A stretch of 51,932 bases of DNA from an uncultured Clostridia bacterium (GTDB lineage: Bacteria > Bacillota > Clostridia > TANB77 > CAG-508): assembly GCA_947627105.1 (NCBI GenBank), contig CANQUT010000006.1, positions 1 through 51,932 on the forward strand, written 5' to 3'. Of the stretch, positions 35,293 to 44,062 are shown one piece after another; position 1 is the first letter of the stretch, and every line of letters begins with the position of its first letter. The position numbers and the translations under genes are program-made. The notes beneath the pieces are model-generated. The model was given only the letters and a program-made list of their open reading frames with translations, was not told the origin of the DNA and made no database searches.

Positions 35293-36561
35293 TTGGAAGT
35301 TACAAAAGAGGAAAAAAATATACGTTTATATCCCATTTATAAAATGTTATCATGGGATTTATTATTCTATTATTCAATTAATTTTCTTTTTTTAACACAA
35401 GTAAAAAATATTAGCCCAGCTAATGTTTTACTAGCGGAAGCTTTATATCCAATTTTTAAGTCTATACTTTTAGTGCCACTTACAGCTCTAATTACAAAAA
35501 TAGGAAAGAGAAAAAGTATAATTATAGCAAATTTAATAAATGCTTTTTCAATTTTAAGTTATATAGTTGCTCAAAATTTTGCTTATGTTGTAATAGGTCA
35601 ATTTTTGTCTGCAATTGCTTTTGATATAAAAGGATTAGCAGAAACTAATTTATTATATGATAGTCTTCCAAAAGATGAAAAAAGAGGAAGTCAATTTTCT
35701 AAAATAGATGGAAGAGGAACTTCATGGTATTATTATGCAGATGCTATAACTACGCTTGCTTCCGGCTTTTTATTTGTAATAAATGGTTATATACCATTTA
35801 TATTATGTTTTATTTCTTGCATAATTTCTACATTTTTGTCTTTTAAATTTAATGATATTAAAAAAGAAGATGTACAAGAAAATATTAATTATAAAACATA
35901 TATAAAAGATTTAAAACACTCATTTAAATATATGTTACAATCTAACAGATTAAGATATTTAATAATTTTAGGAGGAATTTTCTGGGGCTTTTTATCTACA
36001 TTAATTAGCTTAAGAAGTGGCTTATTAAAACAAATAGGGTTATCAGAAGAATATTTTGGAATTATATTTGCAGCTTTTGGAATTATATCTGGAATTACAG
36101 CTAAAAATCAAAATAGAATACACAATTTATATAGAAACAAAACACTTACATATTTAACTGTTCCAGCATCAATTTCCTGCATTTTAATAGGATTTTTTGT
36201 AATGGGAAACTTTCCTTTTAAAGTAACTTTAGTATTTATTTTAGCAATGTTTTTAATACAGTTTATAGCAAAAGGCCCTTTCTTTACACTAATTAGAAGA
36301 TATTTAAATAACTTTACAACATCTTCTTTAAGAAATAAAATTATATCATCATATAATTTAATAGAAAGCATAATGAGAGCAATAATATCGCTTTTAGCAT
36401 CATTTTTACTAAGAATTACAAATGCTTCTAATACAATACTTGTAATAGGATGTATAGTAACAATTGCTGTTGTATTATTACTTGATAAAATGCGTGGAAA
36501 AGTAGGCTTAAAGCCAGAAGAATATGCTAAAAAAGAAATTGAATTTTTAGAAATAAAATAA
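35293..36561 (+). CDS. Major facilitator superfamily transporter
   Basis: This hydrophobic 422-residue protein has about ten to twelve membrane helices. The loop between helices 2 and 3 carries TKIGKRKSI, a weak match to the MFS GxxxDRxGRR loop. A central basic cytoplasmic loop (about residues 195-215) divides two six-helix halves. The substrate is unknown. The start is TTG 35293 behind TAGGTGAG. A family A element lies upstream and a family B element downstream. Confidence 0.75.
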   Translation: MEVTKEEKNIRLYPIYKMLSWDLLFYYSINFLFLTQVKNISPANVLLAEALYPIFKSILLVPLTALITKIGKRKSIIIANLINAFSILSYIVAQNFAYVVIGQFLSAIAFDIKGLAETNLLYDSLPKDEKRGSQFSKIDGRGTSWYYYADAITTLASGFLFVINGYIPFILCFISCIISTFLSFKFNDIKKEDVQENINYKTYIKDLKHSFKYMLQSNRLRYLIILGGIFWGFLSTLISLRSGLLKQIGLSEEYFGIIFAAFGIISGITAKNQNRIHNLYRNKTLTYLTVPASISCILIGFFVMGNFPFKVTLVFILAMFLIQFIAKGPFFTLIRRYLNNFTTSSLRNKIISSYNLIESIMRAIISLLASFLLRITNASNTILVIGCIVTIAVVLLLDKMRGKVGLKPEEYAKKEIEFLEIK

Positions 36562-36636
36562 TTCAAAAATTAATTGACAAATTAATTAAGTTAATAGATA
36601 ATAAAGTTGATAATTCAATTCACAGTTAATTATAAA

Positions 36637-36735
36637 TTTTAGAGTAGCCACTAGCTTCACGATATATGTTTTTTCGTGCTTTAGCCCAAGAAAAAACATA
36701 TATCGTACGTTGGGCGCGTGGCGGATAAGTTTAAG
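36637..36735 (+). repeat. Family B hairpin element, copy 3
   Basis: TTTTAGAGTAGCCAC to GTGGCGGATAAGTTTAAG encloses a perfect 17-bp stem (36659-36675 with 36690-36706) and loop GTGCTTTAGCCCA. The outer arm ACGA pairs with TCGT, different from the other copies. Confidence 0.85.
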
Positions 36736-36800
36736 TCTGTGAATATTAACAGCTAATAAAGCAAAAGATTATAATAAAATTACCAAGGAGGAAAAATACC

Positions 36801-39365
36801 ATGTATGTATTTAACCATATTACAGTAAATCCACAATTACCAAAAAGAATAGAAAAGCTATCTGAAATTAGCTATAACTTATGGTGGTCATGGAATACAG
36901 AATTTTTAAGACTATTTAAGAAAATAGATATTGATTTATGGGAAAGAATAGATAAAAATCCAGTTAAGTTTTTAAGATTAGTAACTCAAGAAAAAATAGA
37001 ACAGGCTGCACAAGATATGGATTTTTTAAAGGCTTATGATAAAGTTGTAGAAAATTATGAAGACTATATGAAAAGCAAAAATACATGGTTTGCAAAAAAA
37101 TATCCAGAAAATCGTACAGACTTAATTGCATATTTTTCGGCAGAATATGGCTTAGATCAAACTTTGCCAATATATTCTGGAGGCCTTGGAATTTTATCAG
37201 GGGATCACTTAAAATCTGCAAGTGATTTAGGTGTTCCTTTAGTTGCAGTAGGCTTGCTTTATAAAGATGGCTATTTTAACCAAAAAATTAATGGTAGTGG
37301 AATTCAACAAACAGAATATTATGATATAGATGTAGATAATTTGCCACTAAAAAAAGTAAAAGATATAGATGATAAAGATATTATTGTAGGAATTCAATTT
37401 CCTAAGAAAAAGCTATATTTAAAAGCATGGAAAATTAGTGTAGGAAGGGTAGACTTATATTTATTAGATTCAGATATTGAAGAAAATTTACCAGAATACC
37501 GTGATATTACTAAAACACTTTATGGTGGAGACCAAGAAATGAGAATTAGGCAAGAAATTGCACTTGGTCAAGGCGGTGTTGCGTTATTAAAAGCTTTAGG
37601 ACTAAATCCAACAGTTTACCATATGAACGAAGGACATTCATCTTTCTTAATATTAGAATTAATATATACCTTAATGAAAGAAAAGAAAATATCATATAAT
37701 TTAGCAAGAGATATAGTTTCTTCTAAAACTGTATTTACTACACATACGCCAGTTCCAGCAGGAAATGATATTTTCCCACTTAGTTTAGTAGAAAAGTATT
37801 TTAAAGATTTTTGGGACAAACTAGGAATTTCAAAACAAGACTTTTTTGCAATGGGAATGAAGCCTAATGCAACATTAGATAGTGGATTTAACATGGGAAT
37901 TTTAGCATTAAAAGTTGCAGGTAAGAAAAACGGGGTTAGCAAGCTTCATGGAGCTGTTTCAAGAGAATTATTTGGAGAAGTATGGCCAGAAATTGCAGCA
38001 AATGAATCTCCTATTACTTATGTAACAAATGGAATTCATACTTGTTCATGGATTGCACCAACACTTAAAAAGTTATATAATAAATATTTAATTCCATATT
38101 GGCAAGATAGAATTTATGATGATGAAGTATGGAAAAAAATTGCAGACATTCCAAATGATGAATTATGGAAGGCTCACCAAGAGCGCAAAGAAAAAATGTT
38201 ATCTGTTGTAAGCCAAAATACAATAGAGCGTTTAAGAAGAAATGGTTACCCATATAATGAAATTATGCAAATAGTGTCTAAATTAAATCCTAATGCATTA
38301 ACAATAGGATTTTCTAGAAGATTTGCTACTTACAAAAGGGCAACATTAATATTTAAAGATTTAGAAAGAATTACACAAATATTAAACAATCAAAATCGTA
38401 AAGTACAAATTATATTTGCAGGAAAAGCACATCCAGCAGATAAAGAAGGCCAAGATTTAATTAAATACATACATGAAATATCAATGAAACCACAATTTAA
38501 AGGAAAAGTATTTTTACTTGAGAACTATAATATTGCAATGTCAAGATATTTAATTAGTGGTGTAGATATTTGGCTAAATAACCCAAGAAGACCAATGGAA
38601 GCCTCTGGAACTAGTGGGCAAAAGGCGTCTGTTAATGGTGTTATTAACTTTAGTGTATTAGATGGTTGGTGGGCAGAAGGCTACAACAGCAAAAATGGTT
38701 GGACAATAGGAACTAATGCTGAATATTCAGATTATGAGGCTCAAGATATTGCAGATAGTCAAAGTATTTATAATACATTAGAAAACAAAATTATTCCAAT
38801 GTATTATGATAAATGTGAGCAAGGCTATTCTGAAAGATGGCTTGAATATATGAAAGAATCTATTATTTCAACAGGTGGTAAATTTAGTACATCTAGAATG
38901 CTTACAGACTATGTAGATAAATTATATATTCCATTATGTAATTTATATAATACTTATTATACAGATTTAGAAAAAGTTGGCCAGTTTAATAGCTGGAAGG
39001 AAAATTTATATAATAATTGGAATAAAATAGAAATTTCACAAGAAAATAATTTAGATAATATTACAATAGATGCAGGAAACAATATAGAAGTAAAATGCAA
39101 AGTAAAACTTCCAAATATTGAAGAAAAGCATATTGAAGCACAAGTATATTATGGAAAAATAGACAAAAATGGTGTTGTAGATGATATTACTATTATACCA
39201 ATGGAATTAGAAGGAACAGATGAAGAAAATAGAACATATACTTATAAAGCAAAAGTTAATTTAGTAAATGGAGGAAATTATGGCTATACTTTTAGAGTAA
39301 TGCCAAAACATGAAATGATAATTGACTCTGAAAACTTAAATTTAGTAAAATGGATTACAAAATAA
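36801..39365 (+). CDS. glgP: Alpha-glucan phosphorylase (short GlgP type)
   Basis: This 854-residue enzyme belongs to the GlgP/MalP superfamily in its TIGR02094-like form. Visible motifs are ISYNLWWSWN at the start, EYGLDQTLPIYSGGLGILSGDHLKSASDLG, HMNEGHSS and the pyridoxal phosphate region ASGTSGQKASVNGVINFSVLDGWW (split at position 610-630). It releases glucose-1-phosphate from glycogen or maltodextrin. Pyruvate kinase follows, so both may serve carbohydrate catabolism. The ribosome binding site is AAGGAGG. Confidence 0.93.
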   Translation: MYVFNHITVNPQLPKRIEKLSEISYNLWWSWNTEFLRLFKKIDIDLWERIDKNPVKFLRLVTQEKIEQAAQDMDFLKAYDKVVENYEDYMKSKNTWFAKKYPENRTDLIAYFSAEYGLDQTLPIYSGGLGILSGDHLKSASDLGVPLVAVGLLYKDGYFNQKINGSGIQQTEYYDIDVDNLPLKKVKDIDDKDIIVGIQFPKKKLYLKAWKISVGRVDLYLLDSDIEENLPEYRDITKTLYGGDQEMRIRQEIALGQGGVALLKALGLNPTVYHMNEGHSSFLILELIYTLMKEKKISYNLARDIVSSKTVFTTHTPVPAGNDIFPLSLVEKYFKDFWDKLGISKQDFFAMGMKPNATLDSGFNMGILALKVAGKKNGVSKLHGAVSRELFGEVWPEIAANESPITYVTNGIHTCSWIAPTLKKLYNKYLIPYWQDRIYDDEVWKKIADIPNDELWKAHQERKEKMLSVVSQNTIERLRRNGYPYNEIMQIVSKLNPNALTIGFSRRFATYKRATLIFKDLERITQILNNQNRKVQIIFAGKAHPADKEGQDLIKYIHEISMKPQFKGKVFLLENYNIAMSRYLISGVDIWLNNPRRPMEASGTSGQKASVNGVINFSVLDGWWAEGYNSKNGWTIGTNAEYSDYEAQDIADSQSIYNTLENKIIPMYYDKCEQGYSERWLEYMKESIISTGGKFSTSRMLTDYVDKLYIPLCNLYNTYYTDLEKVGQFNSWKENLYNNWNKIEISQENNLDNITIDAGNNIEVKCKVKLPNIEEKHIEAQVYYGKIDKNGVVDDITIIPMELEGTDEENRTYTYKAKVNLVNGGNYGYTFRVMPKHEMIIDSENLNLVKWITK

Positions 39366-39371
39366 TTAAAC

Positions 39372-39392
39372 AGGGCGGAAAGCATCCGCCCT
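39372..39392 (+). terminator. GC-rich hairpin between glgP and pyk
   Basis: AGGGCGGA (39372-39379) pairs with TCCGCCCT (39385-39392). The following sequence is not a strong T run, so attenuation or mRNA processing is as likely as termination. Confidence 0.5.
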
Positions 39393-39430
39393 TACTTAAG
39401 TTTAAAAGCTAGAAAGGATGGTTTTTAAAA

Positions 39431-40864
39431 ATGAAAAAAACAAAAATAATTTGTACATTAGGCCCAGCAGTAGATGATCAAAAGGTTTTAGAAAGATTAA
39501 TTTTAGCAGGAATGGATGTTGCTAGAATAAATTTTTCACATGGAAATTATCAAGATCAAGAAAGCAGAATTGAAACCTTAAAAAGAGCAAGAGAAACAGT
39601 AGGAAAATCTGTAGCGTTATTATTAGATACTAAAGGTCCTGAAATTAGAATTGGAAAATTTGAAAATGATGGAATAGACTTAAACCCAGGAGACATTTTT
39701 ACTTTAGTAAATGAAGATATTTTAGGAAACAAAGAAAAAGTATCTATTACTTATAAAAACTTATGCAATGAAGTAAACATTGGAACTAATATTTTAATTA
39801 ATGATGGTATTATTAAAATAGAAGTAATAGAAATTAAAGGAACAGATATTGTGTGCAGGGTTATTGATGGTGGACACCTAACAAATACAAAAAGTATTAA
39901 TATACCAGGAATGGCAATTAATTTACCAAGTCCAACAGAAAAAGATGTAGAAGATATTATGTTTGGTATTAAAGCAGGCTTTGACTACATTGCAGCATCT
40001 TTTGTACGTAGTAAGCAAGATGTTTTAAACATTAGAAAAGTGCTAGAAAAAAATGGTGGAGAACATATTAAAATAATATCTAAAATTGAAAATAGACAGG
40101 GTATAGATAATTTTGATAGTATTTTAGAAGTATCAGATGGAATTATGGTAGCAAGAGGAGATTTGGGCGTAGAAATTCCTATGGAGGAAGTTCCAATATA
40201 TCAAAAACAATTTATTAGTAAATGTAATAAAGCAGGAAAGCCAGTTGTAATAGCAACACAAATGCTAGAATCTATGATTCATAATCCAAGACCAACAAGA
40301 GCAGAAGTAAGTGATGTTGCAAACGCTGTATATGATATGGCAAGCTGTATAATGCTTTCAGGCGAGTCTGCAATGGGAGAATACCCAGTAGAATGTGTAG
40401 AAACAATGGTTAGAATTAGCAAAGCTATAGAAGGTTCTATTAAATATTGGAAAAGATTTAAAACAAAAGAACATAACTGCGAAAACACAGACTATGAATA
40501 TAACTTAAATTATTCAACTTGTTTAACAGCAATGGACTTGTGTGCAAAAGCAATATTTTGCTACACAGATACAGGTAGAACTGCAAAAATGATAGCAGGC
40601 TTCATGCCGGAATGTCCAATTTATGTAATAACTGCAAATAAAGAAGTTGAAAAACAATTATCTTTAGTATGGAACACATACACGATTTTAGTAGAGCAAA
40701 AAGAGAGCATAGATGACATGATAGATAATGGAATAAAACTTGCTAAAGAAAGAAGCTACATTAATGATGGAGATATTGTTGTAATTGCAGGAGGAGCCTC
40801 AATTTTAGCAGGGCATAAGCACGCAAAACTAAACAAAACTATCGGCGGAGTGCTAAAGGTGTAA
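39431..40864 (+). CDS. pyk: Pyruvate kinase
   Basis: This 477-residue enzyme has the full (beta/alpha)8 barrel, the B domain and a C-terminal allosteric domain, without the extra PEP-utilising domain of Bacillus Pyk. Motifs are KIICTLGPA, MDVARINFSHG, LLDTKGPEIRIG, IISKIENRQG, MVARGDLGVEIP and VIATQMLESM. It makes ATP and pyruvate in the last step of glycolysis. The ribosome binding site is AGAAAGGA. Confidence 0.96.
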   Translation: MKKTKIICTLGPAVDDQKVLERLILAGMDVARINFSHGNYQDQESRIETLKRARETVGKSVALLLDTKGPEIRIGKFENDGIDLNPGDIFTLVNEDILGNKEKVSITYKNLCNEVNIGTNILINDGIIKIEVIEIKGTDIVCRVIDGGHLTNTKSINIPGMAINLPSPTEKDVEDIMFGIKAGFDYIAASFVRSKQDVLNIRKVLEKNGGEHIKIISKIENRQGIDNFDSILEVSDGIMVARGDLGVEIPMEEVPIYQKQFISKCNKAGKPVVIATQMLESMIHNPRPTRAEVSDVANAVYDMASCIMLSGESAMGEYPVECVETMVRISKAIEGSIKYWKRFKTKEHNCENTDYEYNLNYSTCLTAMDLCAKAIFCYTDTGRTAKMIAGFMPECPIYVITANKEVEKQLSLVWNTYTILVEQKESIDDMIDNGIKLAKERSYINDGDIVVIAGGASILAGHKHAKLNKTIGGVLKV

Positions 40865-40866
40865 AA

Positions 40867-40920
40867 GGGGACAGTCCCTTTTTCCTCTTTTGAGTAAAAA
40901 GGGACAGGTCAGCTATAAAA
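40867..40920 (+). repeat. GGGACAGTCCC-type hairpin, degenerate copy after pyk
   Basis: GGGGACAGTCCCTTTTT pairs with AAAAAGGGAC. It is followed by ACAGGTCAGCTATAAAA (40904-40920), which recurs exactly at 42065-42081 beyond the next gene. Confidence 0.75.
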
Positions 40921-40948
40921 TGTTCAAAAATAGGAGCTATTTTAATAA

Positions 40949-42022
40949 ATGAAAGAAGAAAAACAAAGCAAATATAAATTAAGTAGAGTATTAATTTTTG
41001 TAATATTATTTATATTAATATTATTTTTAATAGTAAATGGAATATTATATGCAATGGGAAAGGCTAATATATACTCATATATATTAGAAAAGATTGGAAT
41101 AAGTAAAGAATATGAAGAATCAAAAACAGATTCCAAACAAGTAGTAGAAAAAAATGGAGTTAAAGTTACATTAATGAATATGGCATATGATACTAACTTT
41201 TTAATAATGGGTTATATGTTTGAGACAGAAGATTTATGCCAAAAGTCGTATGATTTAGGTTACTATCAAATTGACCAAGATGTTCAAGACAAAAATAAGG
41301 TAATTGTAGACATGCTACAAACTAATGCAACAATAGAATTTCAAGCTAAAATATCTGATGGACAAAATGAAACATATATAGGAAACTATACAGATTCAAA
41401 TAGTGGTTTTAAATTAGAAAGTGGTGACATTTATTATTTAGATAAAATTCAAACTTTTGCAAAGGTAATTTCAAAAAACGAACTTTTATTATATGTTGTA
41501 GCAGATATTTCAAAATATAGATTTAATGACACAGCAAATATAGAAATAATTATAAACAAATTAGGTTTGAATATGATTGAAGCAACGCCACCAATATTTG
41601 AAGGAGAATGGAATTTCACAGTAAATAACTTAAATAAAGGAATAGCAGAAATAAAAAATTATTTAAGTGTAGAATTTGGAATTAGCCAAGATGATTTTCT
41701 AGAAATAGAAACAGATAGAGAAAAAACACAAGAAATTGCGAATAAATTTGTAGAAGCTTTAAATGCAAAAGATATAAAAACAATGGAAGAATATAGTAAT
41801 TCAGATGTTGTTTCTAAGGTACAAAAATATAATATGTCAAATATGGAATCTCCAAAATTTTCACACTATATAGAAGAAAGCAATTCATATTATTATTTTG
41901 CACCATATGAGTTTGAATATAATGGAATAACAGATCCTCAAGAAATAAGTTTAGCTTTTTTCCTTGTTTTGGAACAAAGAAATGGTAAATTCTTAGTAAC
42001 CTCAGTTGGAGCAACAGGGTAA
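40949..42022 (+). CDS. Membrane-anchored hypothetical protein
   Basis: The protein has 357 residues with one N-terminal membrane helix (about 14-34) and a large outside domain. The first half (KQVVEKNGVKVTLMNMAYDTNFLIMGYMFE) recalls DUF4179/DUF5643-type surface domains. The C-terminal third (about 250-355) resembles an NTF2-like fold (IANKFVEALNAKDIKTMEEY). Both are resemblances only. The ribosome binding site TAGGAG stands 12 bases from the ATG. The gene is bracketed by two copies of a 17-base direct repeat. Confidence 0.6.
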   Translation: MKEEKQSKYKLSRVLIFVILFILILFLIVNGILYAMGKANIYSYILEKIGISKEYEESKTDSKQVVEKNGVKVTLMNMAYDTNFLIMGYMFETEDLCQKSYDLGYYQIDQDVQDKNKVIVDMLQTNATIEFQAKISDGQNETYIGNYTDSNSGFKLESGDIYYLDKIQTFAKVISKNELLLYVVADISKYRFNDTANIEIIINKLGLNMIEATPPIFEGEWNFTVNNLNKGIAEIKNYLSVEFGISQDDFLEIETDREKTQEIANKFVEALNAKDIKTMEEYSNSDVVSKVQKYNMSNMESPKFSHYIEESNSYYYFAPYEFEYNGITDPQEISLAFFLVLEQRNGKFLVTSVGATG

Positions 42023-42026
42023 CTTT

Positions 42027-42081
42027 GGAGACAGGTCCAATTGCTCGTTTTCAAGCACTTAAGCACAGGTCAGCTATAAAA
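42027..42081 (+). repeat. Degenerate GGAGACAGGTCC repeat with 17-base direct repeat
   Basis: GGAGACAGGTCC (42027-42038) and ACAGGTCAGCTATAAAA (42065-42081) repeat elements found directly upstream of the preceding gene. Confidence 0.6.
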
Positions 42082-42102
42082 ATAAAATTACTGCTTTGTA
42101 GC

Positions 42103-42151
42103 AACCCAAAATTGTTAGACAAAAAAGTTTAGCAATGAGGGTTATTTTTTT
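42103..42151 (+). terminator. Terminator upstream of the cotJ operon
   Basis: AACCC and ATTGTTA (42103-42117) pair with TAGCAAT and GGGTT (42130-42143), followed by a run of T. Confidence 0.75.
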
Positions 42152-42246
42152 GCATTAAATTTGGCATTTTCATTAGCATTAAGCACAAATTTTCCTATTT
42201 TGTCATATTATGTAGTATAAACAAAAAATAAGGAGGAAAAGAAAAC

Positions 42247-42627
42247 ATGTTTAATCGTTATAGAAGATGTTGCTGTCAAAATAACTATAACCCAGAAGTA
42301 ATCGAATGTTTATGCAAAAATGTTGGTACTTCTGCTGAATATGAAGATGTAAATAATTCTGGTTGTGGCTGTGGTTGTATGCAAAATATGCAAACCAACT
42401 GTGGCTGTGGTTTTGATGATGAAGCAAGTGCATTTCCATCAAACCCAATGTTAGCACAAAGCTATGTTCCTGTTCAAGAAATGAATAAAACCTTCACACC
42501 AAAATGTGGTTTAAAAATGGGAACTATTTTCCCAGAGCTAGTAAGTCCTTATGTTCCAGGTCAAGGTATGGCAGAAATTGAATATTTAAAAAATTCAAAC
42601 GAAATTGGGGAGGGATGTAACAGATGA
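42247..42627 (+). CDS. cotJA: Spore coat protein CotJA with Cys-rich extension
   Basis: This 126-residue protein has a CotJA domain at residues about 70-115 (MLAQSYVPVQEMNKTF, LKMGTIFPELVSPYVPGQ). The preceding 65 residues are a cysteine-rich extension with CCC, CGCGC and CGCG clusters, longer than the short classical CotJA. It overlaps cotJB by four bases (ATGA), so translation is coupled. The ribosome binding site is AAGGAGG. Expression is expected in the mother cell; no convincing sigma-E promoter could be fixed by eye. Confidence 0.88.
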   Translation: MFNRYRRCCCQNNYNPEVIECLCKNVGTSAEYEDVNNSGCGCGCMQNMQTNCGCGFDDEASAFPSNPMLAQSYVPVQEMNKTFTPKCGLKMGTIFPELVSPYVPGQGMAEIEYLKNSNEIGEGCNR

Positions 42628-43028
42628 TGAACAATAGTAATATGTTTGGTGGATGTAGCGATTCAATTACAAATTGTAATTGTAATTACACTCCTCAAGG
42701 AATAAATGCAGCATTTGGATATAATACAGAAAATGAAGCAAAAGATACAGATTGTGGATGCATGCAAAATAATGGTGATATGGAAACAAGACAAGAAATG
42801 CTAAATAAAATCAGAAGTTTAAATTTTGCTATAGTTGAACTTGGCGAATATTTAGATACTCATCCAGATGACAGAAAAGCTCTATGTTTACACAGAGAAT
42901 ATACTAACCAATATAGAGAATTAACAGATAATTATCAAAAAGTTTATGGGCCACTTACTATTCATTTCCCATGTAATAAATGGAGATGGCTAGAAGAACC
43001 ATGGCCATGGGAAGGAGGAATGTGTTAA
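42624..43028 (+). CDS. cotJB: Spore coat protein CotJB
   Basis: This 134-residue protein has the CotJB domain in the C-terminal 85 residues (RQEMLNKIRSLNFAIVELGEYLDTHPDD, then PLTIHFPCNKWRWLEEPWPWEGGMC). A roughly 50-residue Asn/Cys-rich N-terminal extension carries CNCNY and CGCM. It is a coat component that depends on CotJC for assembly in Bacillus. cotJC begins one base after its stop. Confidence 0.92.
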   Translation: MMNNSNMFGGCSDSITNCNCNYTPQGINAAFGYNTENEAKDTDCGCMQNNGDMETRQEMLNKIRSLNFAIVELGEYLDTHPDDRKALCLHREYTNQYRELTDNYQKVYGPLTIHFPCNKWRWLEEPWPWEGGMC

Positions 43029-43029
43029 T

Positions 43030-43677
43030 ATGTGGACATATAACAAAGTATTACAATACCCAATTAATATTAAATGCCCTAATGCAAAACTTGCTAAGTT
43101 CATCATTTCACAATATGGTGGACCAGATGGAGAGCTTGCTGCATCACTTAGATATTTAAGCCAAAGATTTGGTATGCCAGACCAAAAATCAAAAGCTGTT
43201 TTAAATGATATTGGTACAGAAGAATTAGCTCACTTAGAAATGGTTGGAACTATAGTACACCAATTAACAGAAGGCTTATCAGCAGAAGAAATTAAAGCTG
43301 CAGGTTTAGGTGATTATTATACAGACCATGGCGTAGATGTATACCCACAATCAGCAGCAGGAACACCATTTACAGCAGCATATATTGCATGCAAAGGTGA
43401 TCCAATAGCTAACTTACAAGAAGATTTAGCTGCAGAGCAAAAAGCAAGAGCAACTTATGAAAAATTAATAGATTTATGCGCTGATGATCCAGATGTATTA
43501 GATCCACTTCGTTTCTTAAGACAAAGAGAAATTGTTCACTTCCAAAGATTTGGAGAAGCACTTCGTGGAGTACAAGATAAGTTAGCAGAAAAAAGATTTT
43601 ATATGAATAATATGAATTCTAACAACAATAACAATGATCATAAAGATAATGACTGTGGCTGTGAAAATAAAGACTAG
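43030..43677 (+). CDS. cotJC: Spore coat protein CotJC (manganese catalase family)
   Basis: This 215-residue ferritin-like di-metal protein shows the two helix-Glu motifs GPDGELAASLRYLSQRFGM and IGTEELAHLEMVGTIVHQL in its first half, and AEQKARATYEKLIDL and RQREIVHFQRFGEAL in its second, as in manganese catalases. The tail is Asn/Asp-rich and ends NDCGCENKD, continuing the Cys-Gly-Cys theme of the two preceding coat proteins. Confidence 0.94.
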   Translation: MWTYNKVLQYPINIKCPNAKLAKFIISQYGGPDGELAASLRYLSQRFGMPDQKSKAVLNDIGTEELAHLEMVGTIVHQLTEGLSAEEIKAAGLGDYYTDHGVDVYPQSAAGTPFTAAYIACKGDPIANLQEDLAAEQKARATYEKLIDLCADDPDVLDPLRFLRQREIVHFQRFGEALRGVQDKLAEKRFYMNNMNSNNNNNDHKDNDCGCENKD

Positions 43678-43681
43678 AAAT

Positions 43682-43710
43682 TTGAAAAATGGCAAAAAAT
43701 ATGCTATAAT
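43682..43710 (+). promoter_or_regulatory. Sigma-A promoter of the orphan gene at 43788
   Basis: TTGAAA (43682-43687) and TATAAT (43705-43710) have the ideal 17-base spacing. Confidence 0.7.
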
Positions 43711-43787
43711 ATAATTAGTTTCTTTTTATAACTTCCGTGTAGGCATTATAAGAAAAACAATAAAAATAATTATTTCGGAGGTAAAAA

Positions 43788-44024
43788 ATGCACATAAGTC
43801 GCGACAAAGAAACTGTGGAGGCAATTTCTGTTTCTACAAGAAACAAAGATGCTAGCCACATTGAGGCAACCGTAGAAATAAGCTTCAAAAGCGGAGACAC
43901 TTATGAAAAGGAAGTAACTCATAGTACGAATTCTTCCGCTTGGTATGAAGCAGTAGAGCCAGGGAAAGATGTGACTGCTATTCGGCAGGATGGCAAGATC
44001 ATTGCAGTTTGGCTGGTTGCATAA
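43788..44024 (+). CDS. Small orphan protein, atypical high G+C (78 residues)
   Basis: This compact soluble protein is rich in Thr, Ser, Glu and Lys, with an apparent beta-strand pattern (ATVEISFKSGDTYEKEVTHSTNSS) and the tail GKIIAVWLVA, similar to the tail of the product of 33719. Codons are richer in G and C than in the neighbours, and codon 66 is CGG. It has its own promoter, an ideal CGGAGG ribosome binding site and a strong terminator. The family is not recognised. Confidence 0.65.
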   Translation: MHISRDKETVEAISVSTRNKDASHIEATVEISFKSGDTYEKEVTHSTNSSAWYEAVEPGKDVTAIRQDGKIIAVWLVA

Positions 44025-44027
44025 GAG

Positions 44028-44062
44028 AAAAAAGATGGGAAAATTTTTCCCATCTTTTTTTT
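44028..44062 (+). terminator. Terminator of the orphan gene at 43788
   Basis: AAAAAAGATGGGAAAA pairs with TTTTCCCATCTTTTTT and is followed by T residues. The next 200 bases up to 44277 hold only AT-rich sequence with no clear signal apart from the ribosome binding site. Confidence 0.88.

Noticed and set aside
42160..42246. Sigma-E or sigma-K promoter of cotJA
   Set aside because: CATATTAT at 42204 fits a -10 of sigma-E only partly and no acceptable -35 box stands 14 bases upstream, so I do not report it as a feature.
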